Assembly: GCA_002224055.1 (NCBI GenBank)
Contig: AZLU01000206.1
Coordinates: 1-64,000, forward strand
DNA length: 64,000 nucleotides
DNA from: Pezizomycotina sp. ARF18
Lineage: Eukaryota > Ascomycota
Reading direction: 5' to 3'
The notes beneath the pieces were generated by a model. It worked only from the letters and a program-made list of their open reading frames with translations, was not told the DNA's origin and did no database searches. How positions within the stretch are numbered: the stretch's first letter is position 1; the number at the start of each line of letters is the position of its first letter. Shown one piece after another: positions 24,901 through 38,046 of this stretch. The position numbers and the translations under genes were made by a program.

Positions 24901-27900
24901 TTTTGCTCTCCAATGCTTCCTTTTCAATCACTAGCACTCCGTAACTAGAAGTGACTTTCTCTTGGCGTATGTGCGCTGACCTTGGCAGTGTTTCCTCTCG
25001 GTGCCGATAGTTCTTATTAGGGAAAGTATCATCTCTCAATCGCGCCTGTGCCTCATTGCTATAGCGGCCGCAGGGCTGTCAGGGTAATCGGATAATAGGC
25101 AGATGCTTGCAATTGCGCAAGTTCGCGGAGTCCGCTTTGGTCTTTTCATTCTTCTCTTTCAATCGATAAGGACGCCTCTCCCTTCTTATAAAAGTTTCGG
25201 TACCTAGCAAGCAGTACGAGCGTGACTAGAAACGAGTTTTTGCAGCTCGGCAGTTTGTTGAATGGGTCTCTGACGTCTTGCAGCTTACATGGGCGTATAG
25301 TCAATCGATTCGCGATCCCATCAAGAAGAAAAAAAAAGACTTCAAACGAAAGGAAAAGAAAAGAAAGGAAGGAGGAAGTACACTTGAGGGAATAAGACTA
25401 TTCCAAATCCGCTATAAATTGCAAAAAAAAAAGGATGCCGTTGGAGTATCAGGGCTACAGGAATGGAAAATACGTGCGAAAAATAGAATTTAGGTGGCGG
25501 ACTGGTAAAAAAAAGAAATATCTTCGCTTTTCAGAAAACGTGGTAGGAGAAAAGCCCGATCTTCCTGGTCGTATTTGTAATTCTGCTTCCTGAATAGTTG
25601 AAACCCCTTTCTTTATTCATCAACCGAGAATCGCTCTTGGATCCTAAATTATCAAATCAATGAAATCAGTGCTTGGGATCATAAACCACGGATGTTTAGT
25701 AACACAAAGAAATTACTTAGTTCGTGAGTTATTTTTTGCCTGATCAGAGCTAAACATGATCCACTTTGGCTGGTTTTTTTCTCGGGAGATGTGGGTTTAA
25801 TACGGCAATTTGAGATGGAAATACGGAGCGAATACACGGAGTTTTTTTGTTCGCACGAACGAAATTCAGACGAGGAATACCTCCGACGCCGTATAAGATC
25901 ACACTTAATCCGGGAGGTTCCTTGGTTTCCCCTTCGTGAAGAAATACGTACCGAACGGGTCCAAGAGGAAGATCTCGCCAATCGCGAGATTGGATTAATG
26001 CGCCACTCATTGTCCCTGAAGTTTTGAAAGGTTGCACATCGAGTTTCCCCTGGCGGTAGTTTCAAATCGTGTCTAGCGAAAAAAGTACAGCTCATTGTTT
26101 CGGAACACGTTTATTCTTCGTTCATGAGTCTATCTGCCAGGGATCTGTGAGCTTGCAACGGAGGACAAAGAAAATCCACCATGGCTCCGGGTTGGAAATG
26201 CCACCACGGAGTGTGAGAGATCTCTTGGCGCATAAGCGGCACGGCGTAAGAGTCTTCTCGACTCGCGGAGAGGATTGCTACTATATTTGCAACATTTCAG
26301 GACGAAAGTCTCCATTTTCGTGTTCTTAGATTTTAATGAAACAAAACTCTTTAGCCTGAAGGACCAATAAGCCACCGGTTCTCGCGTTCACACGTGGGTT
26401 GCTTTCGAGCCATTTTTTCTTGTCAGTCATTATTACTCGCTCTGACCGCTCGTTTATCGTAAGATCTTCTCCAAGAGCAATATATTTTCCTATGAATAGC
26501 AATGAGGCATGTGAGATAAAACCGCTCGCGGCCAGACTCAAAATAAAAAATGGTGTGATTGGGTGACATGGCACACGGCTCCTGCATCTCATGTCAGCCT
26601 TCGTGACTACTTGGAAAACCAAAACAGATAAGGGTTTTCTTCGTCCAATTGACTGTAAACATGGAAATATAGATAAAATATAACGGCCGAAAGAAAAGGG
26701 TTTATATTACCCGCATTTGGAATGATCTAGATCGCTGATTACCTCCAACAGAATTATAACGCGGAACTCCGACTACAGTATTTAGCAACGATATACCACA
26801 CGCGTATTCGTACCTGTTTATTTAACCTCCGCGTAGAAATCGTTTTTTTTTTTTTTTTCCTTTGAAAATAAAAGCTCAGTCTTCAGGGTTAGATAGCGCC
26901 AACGCCATCTGTAGCAGTCGTCAAAGTTCCGACTGCGTCTCGTGAACCTGAAGCTGCGGCCGTTTGTCTCGAATAGGCAAGCTAAACGGAACGAGGAGCA
27001 TAAACATTACAGAAATTTCATGTCAATATGCAATAGTAGCAATATGCTCGTCCAGAGCTCCAATTGAATATAGGGTGCTTCTGTTGAAATTGGGAAGCTA
27101 TCGTATTTCTGATTTCGTACCAATTCCCGCATCTCGGGAGCGTAAAAAAAAAAAAAAAAACTCCAGGAACCCAACCCGTCTACAACTGCAAATGGTCTTA
27201 TGAACCATGCTTGCCAATTGTCGCTAACAGTGACAACTCTGATCATTCTCTGGATCCTGGAACGGGAGAAAAAAATTACTGGAAACTACCCAGTATGTCG
27301 CATGGATTCTCTCAACAAGGTTCTTTTTTGCCCTTTGCTTGGGCCAGTGATCCCGCACACCACCAATTCTTTTTTTCTGATTGATGACTTTTTGTCCTTT
27401 TTTCGCCATCACGGAGCGCATTTAAACATCCGTCGGGCGGTCGGATATTGATCTATCCGGACACCGACACACCGACCATACACACCCACGATATCGTCGT
27501 CAAAAAAGAAAGATATTGATATCACACGATTAGAAAAAGAGAATTAGTGAGTTCGGGAGCATTGTGAAGCTAAACAGCTTAGTCTCACGATGATCTGCTC
27601 GACCCGTCGGTTTCCGAAATTAGAATACGGAATTAGCCAATACTCGAGGGACGATTTTCTCGTCTGTAGTGGAACTCGAAAAAGCGGGGATTCAAAGTTG
27701 CTGCTGCACGAATTCCGAAAAACGAAGGGCTGAAGGGTACGTTTTGAGATATACGAGAAAAAATAAAATCTCTTCACAAATATAACGCCTCCGTTCAGGA
27801 TTTTCCCTCGAAATGGGCGGCTCCGAATATTCGTACGAGCCTGTTTCGCTAACGATTCCCGTCCTTGGCATTGAGGAGAACTGGGACCAAAGCATCGAGG

Positions 27901-28625
27901 GAAAATCTTTGGATTCCAATTTGCAGGCAGAAGCAAGGAATGCCTGGAGAGGTCGGTGAAACCTCGAATAATAAACAATGGAGGCTCTCAATTTTCAGCC
28001 TTTCACGGCAGTTGTCGCCTTCTTGACTGATGGTTTCTCAAATTGCAAAAAGAACGTATCGTATTAGTTCTTTTAAGAGGCCTGAAGGGGTCAGCTTTCA
28101 AAGAATCCAGGTGATTATAGAGGTGTTGTATTATTACAGGCGTTCTCGGTGACGCCGGGTATATATATATATATTAAAACAAAAATCAAAAACGAGGCCG
28201 AAGCTCGCATTACTTTGCGAGCTGCGGCCATTAAAAATTATTATATTACTAGATCATGAGTGAGAAAACAAAATAGCGCAGCAGTCGCCATCAAAACGAC
28301 CAGAAATGCAACATGCGAAAACTGCGATGCTTCCCCAGAACAGAATAATAAACAAAAAGAATAACGGAGCGAACAGAACCCACCGTACGGCGGCGTAACT
28401 CTGCCCAATACGCTAATGGGCACTATACAGGTCGCCGTCGTTCCGGCAAATTCGTCATTGCGCTGCCGCCGCAGGCACTCTCGAGGCACCCAGCCAGCAA
28501 TCATCGTTTGAGAATGCCTCATCTGGTTTGACGTAATTCCGCGTTTCCTGCCGTATACCCTAAATTGAATGTTCAGGTGTTAGCTCGCGGGATTAATATA
28601 TAGGTTAATATAGAAAGAAAAATCG
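21950..28625. other. Long region without a recognisable gene
   Basis: About 6.7 kb between two minus-strand genes. Only short overlapping frames on both strands are seen (longest about 205 codons, antisense to the 21-kb gene). Two minus-strand stretches, 26,095-25,679 and 27,991-27,544, have mixed composition but no motif, start context or splice pattern that would make them genes. There are AAAAT-type simple repeats at 22,325-22,352 and long A or T tracts near 23,731, 24,746, 24,771, 26,844 and 27,145. The first 300-500 bases should carry the promoter of the 21-kb gene. Confidence 0.45.
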
Positions 28626-31600
28626 CTAGCTGAAGCTCTTACATTCACTATTGGGTGAGTCCTCCGACTCTGTCCGGATGATCTCGCCGACAAAAACATC
28701 AAGCTCTTGCGATTGCTTCGCTACGTGCCTTTTCGTTACTTTATATATCGCGGGGCCGAGCATGATACTCGTGTCCGTAGGAGATACCGCTGAGACCGGG
28801 CTGGAAATCGAGGCACGTTCTCGACTTATTACCATAGCGTGCGGTCGCGGACCTAGCAATCCACTGGCGGGATAGGAAGGGCGGAGGTGCGGGGATCGAG
28901 ATTGGTTGAAGAGCTGCGTTCTTACTCGCCGTGCTGGAGCTCGAATATGGGCTCGGAAGTGTAGGGGATGGGGTAGATGCCGGGGTGAATGAACATTTAC
29001 GCGCGGCATTGTTGAGCGCCTCAAAAGAGACGGCATTGAATGGTCCAGGGTCGTCTGCTCAAACAGCTCAACGGTTTCCGTGAGTGAGGATCCTCGACGA
29101 AGGTCTTCATGTGTTCTTCTTCCAGGGTTTCCATAAAGTCCGCAGCCCTCGCGAGGCTCTGACAGAAACGATCTCTGTCGGAACTTGACCTGAACGTGTA
29201 CTGACAACCGCCTGCAATCCTCCAGCACATTTGGCTGGTTGGGTCTGCAATAAGTGTCTCGGGTTGGTTCAAACGGAACATCCGAGATCCCACCGCGCTA
29301 TGGTTTATTGCTGTCTGCGAAGTTTTCGAGGAATCTAGGGGGAAGGTTCCCAGAAGCACTATACAGACCATGAGAATTAGAGATTGCATGTTGACCAAGA
29401 GCGAAAGCATCTTACCTTCTTGTATTAATATCCAGTTACCCCTTGGCTCTTTCGACACAAGTCTCAGCCGATTTAACTCTTGATCCTGCACGATAGCCAT
29501 CGAAGAATGGTCGAATATTCCGTCGAAATATCTCGTATGTTCCATCTCAACGCGCAACGCTTCAATTTCGCTATAGTGACTTGTTAGATACTGCAACGCA
29601 AGACTGTGAAGAGCCATTCTTGTAAACTTACATCGAGAAGACTTCCTCTTCGTTGTTTCCAAGCTGGTACAAGCTTGAGATATCCATGCGGCACTTCCAG
29701 AATTCAAACCATGCAAGGGTTTGAAAAGCATCTATACATGCGTTAGAATTTATAGTAGTTGAATAAAATTGGGCTACTTACCCTTCTGCGCGACTTTTTC
29801 TTTCGGATAAAAGCCCTTGTACATGAACTTGAGCTTTCCGGATGCCATCTCCCTGTGCTCTTCGTCAGAGACTGATTCTATCGCGCGCGACACGTCCATC
29901 ATGACCGTGTACGTTATCGAGGATTCGTATTCGACGTGCCATTTTGGAGCGCTCTCGACTAACGCCGAAAATTCGGTCAAGTCGTCGATCCTCATTCGCA
30001 GGATCGGCTTGCCATCATGAAGTGCGTCGCCTTTCAACCGTATTGCATTTTGATCAATTATCGCTGACCGGAGAGTAGAAACGTAATTGGATAAGCTGAG
30101 GCCACCGAGAACACGCCTCGATAGCCGATTCCATTCTCTCTCGCCCTCCTTGCGAAAGTACACCTCCGGGCTAACTACAAGGTTCCTAAATATACGAGGG
30201 CTAGGTTAGTATGATCGCCAGCCAAATATGCACACATATTTTTACTTACCCAAATGAAGAAAGGAGGGATATTTTTTCCTCATCTTCAATGCTAACGGGA
30301 ACGTGGTCAGCGGAAGATATACCGACGTGAATACTTCGCGATGCACGCAGGCGGAGGAAGCTCCCGAGGGCATCGCCGACCACATTTTCATCTGTCATAA
30401 ACTTGTTAGTCTGATGCCAAGACCAGCGTTTACAGGAGGAAAGATGGATACCTTCAGGGCTCTGGGAGCGAAGATAGAGTTCTTGTCCTATTACCGTCTT
30501 TGCAACGACGTTCATGAGCACAAAACAGCCTGGACGCCTGGTGAATTTATTGCCTAGCGCTTGTATCGCCAGCGTGAACGGTCCGGCTCGGTAATCCCGA
30601 AGATCATGCTTTGGGGCCGTTCCTTGCCCGTCGCAAGCGCAGATGAGCAATTGCGGCGTAGCGGTCTCCATCGATCCCGCAGGAGTGATAAGACCCGGGT
30701 GAACAACCGCACAAGAGCAAAACACCGAATTCGGATCCTCATTCAGCGAAATTTCAAACTTGACTTGCGCGAGTCGGCGCCGCATATTTTCGAGCTCGTT
30801 GTAAAAGTCAGGTTTGCCGGGTCTCGGAGGAGGAATAAGAGGTGGCGTGGAGTGGCCATCGAACCGTGGATCTGTGAACTGTATCCGCTCATCGAACCCA
30901 ACGGAACTTTGCCGATGACCTAAGGTCTGCTGTACTCCTTCTGGCACGGAAGGAAGCCTCGGGGAGGACGCGGATGGCGACGACCGCCGTGGAGACGGAG
31001 TTGTCCGGACATCGACAGGTAGAGAAAGGACTGCTGGAAGCTCCGCAATAACTTCCGCAGGAGCATCCGTCGGCGATGCAACCCCAGGAAAGCTTCCAGG
31101 CAATTCAGAGTAAAATAAATTGAGGCCATTAGATCCCGAGTGGCTATGCCTAGAAGGGATCCGCTCTAGATTGCGATTCGCCATTGCTTCCTCCCGAATT
31201 ATGTTCTCCGGAAGGAGCTCATCCACGTTTGGGTCGGCAATCTTGAATTGACATGTGACAGCCTCTTCCTTGTCCCTAAAATGGTATAGAATGGGCTTGC
31301 TCTCGTGCTCATATGAAATCGTCTCTCCGTCTTTGCTCCTTCTAAGAGTCGCGAAGATAGCGCTCGAATTTGAGACTGCGAGGTCGTCATTGTTCTCGTT
31401 GAGGTCCGCCGTGATGTTGCTGTTCTCGGCTGCCACTTTAATCCATCGTCATAATGTCAGCACTTTAGGTTTTTTGGAATTATGTTTCATTTTCTCAAGA
31501 ACAACTTACCGGTTTGTGAAAGAACCAAGCCAGACTTTCCGCGAGCGACTAACCTAGAGCTGTTGCGTAATCTATTACGTAATAATGCCAAAGTAGACTC

Positions 31601-33965
31601 GTAGAAGTCCGTCCGCGCATTGGTATTGTTGCCAAAAATTGTGATGTTGTTTAAGATACTGTGGAAAACAATTAGCGGGCTTGAAATTTTCGCACGAGGG
31701 GATATTAGCTTACAATAACGAGACCACATCCTCGTGGCGCGAACGCCTGGTAGCCCAGGACTCTGCCATCCGCTGGCCTACTTGCTCAAGGAGCAATGAA
31801 AATTTTCCAGCTTCTTGCGATTTTACAGCAGTTTCGAGAGATGGAACGGGTTGGTTATTTTGGTCCAAGAAGACAGTACCTTTCAAGTGGTTAGCCTCAC
31901 AGAATTCTTCATCGATCGCTGGTTGACACATACCTTTTTCTCCAGCGGATATGTTGATCGTGTTGAGTATCGCAGGGACGGTAGCTTCGCTAATTATCGG
32001 CTTCGAGTTCTCGAAGTGAATGAGGCTTGAGATCTCGCAGGTCAACACCGATCCTGTTAACTTTGGTTCCTTCCCCAGATCTAGCAAAGTTAGCTTGTAG
32101 GTTGCATATCCGTTTTGCTTATCCGATGAGTACCTACATTCACAATGAAGAGTCCGCTTGACCGTGAGATTGGGGTTGTCTTCGAAGACGACGTGTAGCA
32201 TAACCGACTCGCTATCTTCCCACAGGTTCTCCTTCGAGATGATAGACGTGTAGAGATTTGGTTTTTCCACAGATCTGTAGTCGACTATTGTCATTGCTTC
32301 GACTCCAAGTCGTGCGGCCAGGTTTGCATGGTGTCGGGCGCTAAGTACCGCAGCGACAGTGCGTCTTCGCGGTCTAGGCTAGGAAGCGATCAAAATGTTA
32401 TTACCAGCGTCTTCAAATTCGAGATGTGAGAAAGCTACCTACTGTAGCCGCATAGCGGAAGCAACAAGCACTCTTCCACGATGCCTGTTTCGAAAAGAGT
32501 CAGTATTAGATAGATATCAAGACAATCGCGATCAGTTCACTCACTCTCGTTCGTATATACGGTCCTTTCCCATCTGACCCATTTATTCTCGAGCATGCGG
32601 TTCTCACAAAGCGACCGGGCTGCTTTTAAAGCTAAAACCTGTACTATTGTGCCTTCGAATAATGTCTGCGCTTGGCCTAAAATTCAAAGTAAGCTTTGCG
32701 ACCCTCCATTATCGGATTTGGGGAGAATTCACCTTTGTTGTTTGGAATCTTGATAATGACCGGATTTTTTCGTAGTCGTAAATATTCTCCGAGTCATTCA
32801 ATCCAGGCTGGCACAAAACGTATTCTTTGCTGGTCTGTCCTGCTGCTCTTGTGTGTGGAGACTCGTTGAGAACTATGATCGTACTTGGGCCACCTGTTAC
32901 AGAGTAGAAAGTAAGCTTCCTATTATAATGGATGTTCCTGGAAAGATCGCTCACATTTTATTGTTGACGTAAAACCGTGGTGAATTCCGGCTCGCAAACC
33001 CCCGGCGTTGAAACACCGACAGTAAAACAATGGCTCGACGTTAATTTGGAATTTCGAGGAGTAAAGGTTCGGATTTATCATGGCCTCCGGGCATTGCAAA
33101 TTGGACGAATTACGAGAAAGCACGTGAAATGTCCTAGAATAAAATTATTCAGAAATCTGGTGCTTCATGCAAGGGTTCCAATCAACGTACCGTACCTCTT
33201 GGTGAGCTTCTTCGCGTCCGTAATGAGGTCGGCAAAAACGCGTGGAAATCCGTTGAAAATATTGTAATTGGCTGGCACGGTTCCTGGCGCAAATTGTGGG
33301 ATCGTTTGAATGGACATTCTCCGACTGGGGATGGACCCGGAAGAGGACGACACGGTCGCGATTGACATCCTGGGGTTAAGCGCGTTGAGGGCCTGGGAAT
33401 CTAGCTCAACGATGGCCGGTCCGGTGTCTGCTTGCGGTTTTCTAGAGGCGCAAAGAAAGGAGGTGAAAAAACATTGTTAGAGCTTGGGAGCTGTCAAGGG
33501 GAAATAAATGTGTAGGGAAAACTAACATCGTCAAAACATGCACCACGAGATTGATCGCGCCGCAGTGTTTGTCGAGCTCAGCCTTGACCTCCCTCATAGC
33601 CCGCTTTTGCTTGTAAAGTCGACCTTCCTCCACCCTTTCGCGACGTACTTCTTCCACGCCTTGCCGTCGACCTCAAGCTTGTCGGAGTACTTGTCGACGA
33701 TTGTTCTAACCTTGTAAAGCGTCTTCTTGCAGTCTTCGATTATTTTCACCAAAGAATCGCGCCCCTGCGTGCCGTCGAAGACGACAGCGTTCCGGTTCGA
33801 CGTTTCGAGGAGTCGGTCCAAGCAGCCGGTCAGGTTTAGCAGCTTGCGATTCATGTCCACGAAGTCGGAGGATACAGATTCGCCGGATTCGAATGTCGTG
33901 CCCAGCTGGAGCGCCAGCTTGGAAAGCTCCGCAACCTCATCCGCCCAGTACTTTGAGCTCGCCAT
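28626..33965 (-). CDS. Large multi-exon hypothetical protein with STAND-type N-terminal coil
   Basis: Starts MASSKYWADEVAELSKLALQ at 33,965. The first 150 residues resemble the helical N-terminal domain that fungi place on NACHT, ankyrin and HET-related proteins, with the pattern KAWKKYVAKGWRKV then REVKAELDKHCGAINL; I saw no NACHT or repeat domain. About thirteen exons joined by GT-AG introns follow, including 32,294-31,724 (VEKPNLYTSIISKEN), a long Pro/Ser-rich exon 31,437-30,247 ending IEDEEKISLLSSFG, then 30,182-29,784 and 29,730-29,630. Near 29,200 the reading CQYTFRSSSDRDRFCQSL resembles the end of a PH-like fold. One frame change near 33,600 and one or two after 29,110 are not explained by introns. 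Total about 1,250 residues. A role in recognition or signalling is inference only. Confidence 0.6.
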
Positions 33966-34927
33966 TTCTTCCCTCCTCCTACTTCGAACAACAGCAACAC
34001 CGCTCCCGCAAAGTCAGCTTCGTCTATCGTGCGGCGTTGAAATCGGGCGGCGTACTTCAAGGCCTCGTAGGTCGAGCGCAAGATCGTGGAGATTTCAGTC
34101 TCGCTCGCTGTTTCGTATTTGTGACGGATGATGTAGTGGGTAAAATACGCTACAGAATCCGATTCCGACGAGCATTGAAAGCGAAAAGATGCCAAAGCAG
34201 TGAGAGATTCGAAGGATGATGGAGCTTAGAAGAGGAAATTGTTCCGATATGAAGCTTTCGACATCGAGGTAGGTGAAGAGCTGATCAGGAGATGTTTTTC
34301 GTCGTCGGGGTATGATGATGAGTCTTGTGGAATGTTTCGGTGAACGAGGCTGTCGGTGGAGATTTTGCGGAGACGGGATAAAGAAAAGGTTGTCGCCTAA
34401 AGGTCGCCTTAAAACACTTTGGGGAACCGAAGGGGAAAAAAATAAAAATAAAAATAAAAATAATTGAAACAGGCAGTAGCTGGCAAGCATCGGAAGAAAT
34501 AACTCCCCCAAAAAAATGAAAGAAAAAAAAAAGCCCCCAAATCAGGATTTTACGTGAAGGCTTAAGTTATGTAATCATTTGGTTGCGATTGCCATGAGCA
34601 GCACCGCCACTGACAGGGTGGCCCGTGATACCGGGCGGTGAGCGTCAGAATCGCCGAGGATGACGAAGGCCGCGAGGGATTCGCGGTGGACAGATGCTAT
34701 ATATAAAGGGCCTTGCAGAAAACTCCTTGCAGAGCGCCTATTTTCCTTGATTTTTTTAGGGCTTGCTTAGTTCCTACGTGCATCTCCCTGAAACTAATAG
34801 AAGCAAAGATGAAAAAATCCAGCAAAAAATAACGCACTCAGGTGGTCATATATGGTCCTTGTGCTATACTATACTTCTATAGCTCCATTAAATATAGTAT
34901 AAAATAGGTACAAGCCCGGTAACGCAT
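33966..34927. other. Intergenic region and promoter of the 13-exon gene
   Basis: No gene recognised. Minus-strand open frames continue upstream of 33,965 but lack protein-like conservation. AAAAT-type simple sequence lies at 34,437-34,463, and a TATATATAAAG motif at about 34,698 on the plus strand has no gene after it. Confidence 0.4.
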
Positions 34928-35718
34928 TTACTCCTGCCCCGACCCCGAGTCGCTGTAAAGTTCGGCCGGGCAGGGAATGCTCATCGGTTCCATGCTGGGC
35001 TCGCGGTAACGACTCCCTGTGACCTCGTAATAGTCGCGGCATATCTTCTCATTCAACTCCTCATACTTCCCAAGACTATTATTGAGGTCGATGATCCTGA
35101 TTTTCTGGCGGTGAAGACGAGTGCGAAGCTTTTCATTCTTAGTAGTGAGCTCTTCGCGCGCTTCGGTCTCTTCCTTGATCATGCGCTTGTATCTCTTGTT
35201 GCTCTTGGACAAGTCTTCATTGCGGTTCTGCTCGGCACGGAGTTGAGCCCTCAAGTTCTTACTCTCGGAAGGCTCTGGCCTCTTCGCTCTAGAGGTGGCT
35301 CCAGTAAAAACGGCATTGTTGAGACGCGGAGGCTTCACAACACTCTCGTAGCCCTCAAAGTCGCCGCCAGACGCCGTCTCTGAATTGGTAGGAACCAGCA
35401 ACCCTTCGCCCTCGCCCTCACTCTCGGCAACCTCAGCATCCCAGTGGTTCCGCTTCAGACGCTTGACTGTCGGCCTGTTCTGTGCTTCAGGCTGCTTCTT
35501 GGTGGCCTGGTGTATTTTAAACTTGGAAGAATTCTGACCTCCCGCAGATTGGTAGGGCTGCTGCTCCCCCTGACACCCGGCGCACTTGGCACTCGAGGGG
35601 CAGAATGCACACTTCTAGTCGATACTCTGGCTCTAACGGTCAAGGGAGACCTCATCCTCGGTTGGTCCGCCCTAGGACGTTTGCGCTTTCGGTTTATTTT
35701 CAGCATTTTCTGAAGCAA
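34928..35718 (-). CDS. Coiled-coil protein with Cys-rich motif, function unknown
   Basis: The N-terminal frame begins MLQKMLKINRKRKRPR at 35,718 and is basic. Around 35,610-35,570 another frame gives a compact cysteine motif, CAFCPSSAKCAGCQGE, which runs without interruption into KIHQATKKQPEAQNRPTVKRL and on to the end, so one frame change or a small intron near 35,610 is needed. The last 120 residues form a long coiled coil (LRAQLRAEQNRNEDLSKSNK and KNEKLRTRLHRQK) ending AELYSDSGSGQE. The basic stretch plus coil recalls a bZIP, but the basic-region signature NxxAAxxCR is not seen, so I do not call it one. A CxxCx6CxxC zinc-binding role for the cysteines is inference. Confidence 0.55.
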
Positions 35719-36370
35719 ACTTTGTGGTTAGCTTATGTGCAACGATATCTGATGAGACGAGAAGAGCTAGAGTCTCCGTACAAGGTTGTCTAGAATGCTC
35801 AAGTACGTTTGCACTGAAAGAAAGGAGTAGAGCGTACTAGTTTCCTTCTTGAATGCGCTATTTTACAGAGCTTTTGGAAGTTTGCTTGTATTTGATGGTC
35901 GTTGAACATATAATATGAAGTTAGGAAGAGAGCACAGGGGAGGTCCTCTATAGATAGTTGATCTCAATCCGGACTAGTAACCCTCGCTTTGCTAATTCAG
36001 CCACAAAAAATTAGGTCAGTGATAGCGACAAGGTCCTTATTATATTGGCATATGCTGTCTGCAACTGGATATCTTATGGAAATCTCGTGGTTTGAGTAGA
36101 AAATGGATTCTCATATATATTTTTTATATTATGGTAAGGATTCGTCAGTTGGGCGAGAGCAAGGGGGTCTAGCTCATGAGAGGACACAAGAGAAAAGAAG
36201 CAGCAGTGAAACGGAGGTAGAGAGCTTGCTGGGGAAAAGGAACTACCCGGTAATCATATAAGCAACTCTCATGTATATATAGGGCCTATAAATATACGAG
36301 ATAATAAAGGAATTAAAAAAGGAATAAAAGACAATCCCAGTGTTAACCTTTGTTCGACGCACGATGACCC

Positions 36371-36408
<38 letters not shown>

Positions 36409-37467
36409 GGTCAAAATCATGCAGAACGATAATAATTAGCGATACGGTGGTTTGTAGGAACGTTGCATTTGAAAATTAATAGTCTTAAATAACCGTATAG
36501 TCTCAAGTCTTCTAGACTCTTTAGATGGTATTGTCTGATCTGTGACTATATCATACTTTAAAATACGTAGGATCATCGCGGCTGTGAAACTTTTAGTTAT
36601 CCGACTTGTTTGACAACGACTAATTAGTTTCGTTAACAAGCTGAGGAGGTATAGATTTCTTACGAGACATTACTGAGAATATAAATCAGAAGTAATACGC
36701 TTTCAACTGCTTCGATATTTTTGGTATCATTATTCTTTAATAGCATAAGCCACTATCTCTTTGAACATTTTGGAAAACCTTTGCTCATGATTACAATAGA
36801 GAAAAGGCCCAGGCGCAAAACAAAATACGATGTTTCGAAGCTTCTGGCCTGGTAGCTTATTTGCTTTATATTAGCTAAGTTGCGAACTTTTATTGCTTAA
36901 TGCGTTGTGCTCTTTTTAGCTTACAATCATGTTGCCCATACGATGTTAGATAAAACCTGACATATATTCAAATTCTCTACGATCGAACCCTGAGATCGCC
37001 GTGCTGCCCAATCTCACATACGACAGAAAGCAGGGCTTAAAGTGACTTGGAGTAGCGATCACGTCGCAGAAGTCAAAAACATTTTATAAAGAAATTGGAA
37101 CAATCTAAGCTGTCAAAAAACAGCAAGAAATCGTATTTTTAAGAGTCTATCTAGAACAAGAAAAAGGAAAAGAAGATTGAAAGAAGAAATGGAACGAAAA
37201 AAAGAAGAAAAAATCTTCAGATAATTCAGCAAGATAAGACTCTTCCAAGGACCAGGCAGAGTTATAGCTGACATTGAACAACCTAAGATTCTATCAGAAA
37301 TACAAAATTGAGAAGAAACATAGCTAAGAAAAAATAAGGTTAGGGGAGCAGTGACCAGATTAAGATATAAAAGAGGCGTCTGAATTCAACGAAAGTCCCT
37401 TAGTAAGGATTATTCCCATTGAGTTGGCGATTACTGAAGAGCAGACCCATTCTGACTCATCAATCCC
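35719..37467. other. Intergenic region, no gene seen
   Basis: Nothing recognisable apart from an A tract of about 29 bases near 36,376 and a purine-rich stretch at 37,080-37,340. The last 100 bases are the 3' flank of the secreted-protein gene. Confidence 0.45.
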
Positions 37468-38046
37468 TTAGCAGCAGGATCCGTCTCCGTTTCCGCAAGG
37501 AACCTTTCCAGGTTCGCAGTAGGCAACCCAACAGTGGGCGTTGAAACCGGTGTGGATATCGCACTTCCCCCAGTCGTTCTCCTCGGCCGCGGAGGTCTGA
37601 AGGCAGCCCGTGCAGGTTTGAATGCAGTCCTTCGCGCTATCCCAGTTTTCCCCCTGAGCGAACCAGTCCCTGCCACCGCACTCTACGCCGTGAATCCAAG
37701 AAGCCGTGCCTTTTTCATTTATTCTACGGTTAGTTACGTGTATTCTACACCTGTACAATGCACTCCATGGGGCCAGACAAATGAAGAGAAAGACAATGAT
37801 GGTGGTTTAAAGGTAGAAGAGATATAGTGCTCGAGAGAACTGACCTAAGTTCAACTTCTGAATGCATTTGTTAATGCTATCCGTAGTAATTGGAGTCTCC
37901 GCTAGAGGATCTTTGCCACCGTAGCAGGTGGGAGTGGGGGGGTTGCGCTTCAAGGGGGCGTTCTCGTCCCTGGGACTAACATTGGCGGGCAGAGCCTGAG
38001 AGAGGCCGACGAGGGTAGCAATGATAGCGACGTTGAAGTACTGCAT
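37468..38046 (-). CDS. Small secreted cysteine-rich protein (effector-like)
   Basis: Two exons. Exon 1 (38,046-37,845) starts MQYFNVAIIATLVGLSQALP, a clear signal peptide, followed by a pro-like stretch ending in KR (PRDENAPLKR), a possible Kex2 site, then NPPTPTCYGGKDPL and NKCIQKLNL. An intron (37,844-37,710, donor GTCAGT, acceptor AAAAAG) joins in frame to exon 2 (37,709-37,468), TASWIHGVECGGRDWF to the end CGNGDGSCC. The joined protein has about 147 residues and 12 cysteines (even number, two adjacent at the very end), which suggests a disulfide-rich extracellular fold. The reading is open throughout. No known family was recognised. An effector, antimicrobial or cell-wall-related role is inference from secretion, size and cysteine content. 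Confidence 0.75.

Noticed and set aside
30561-30923. 120-codon plus-strand frame
   Set aside because: Antisense to the 1.2-kb Pro/Ser-rich exon of the large minus-strand gene.
35000-35400. bZIP transcription factor
   Set aside because: The coil is long and regular, but the basic-region NxxAAxxCR signature is missing.
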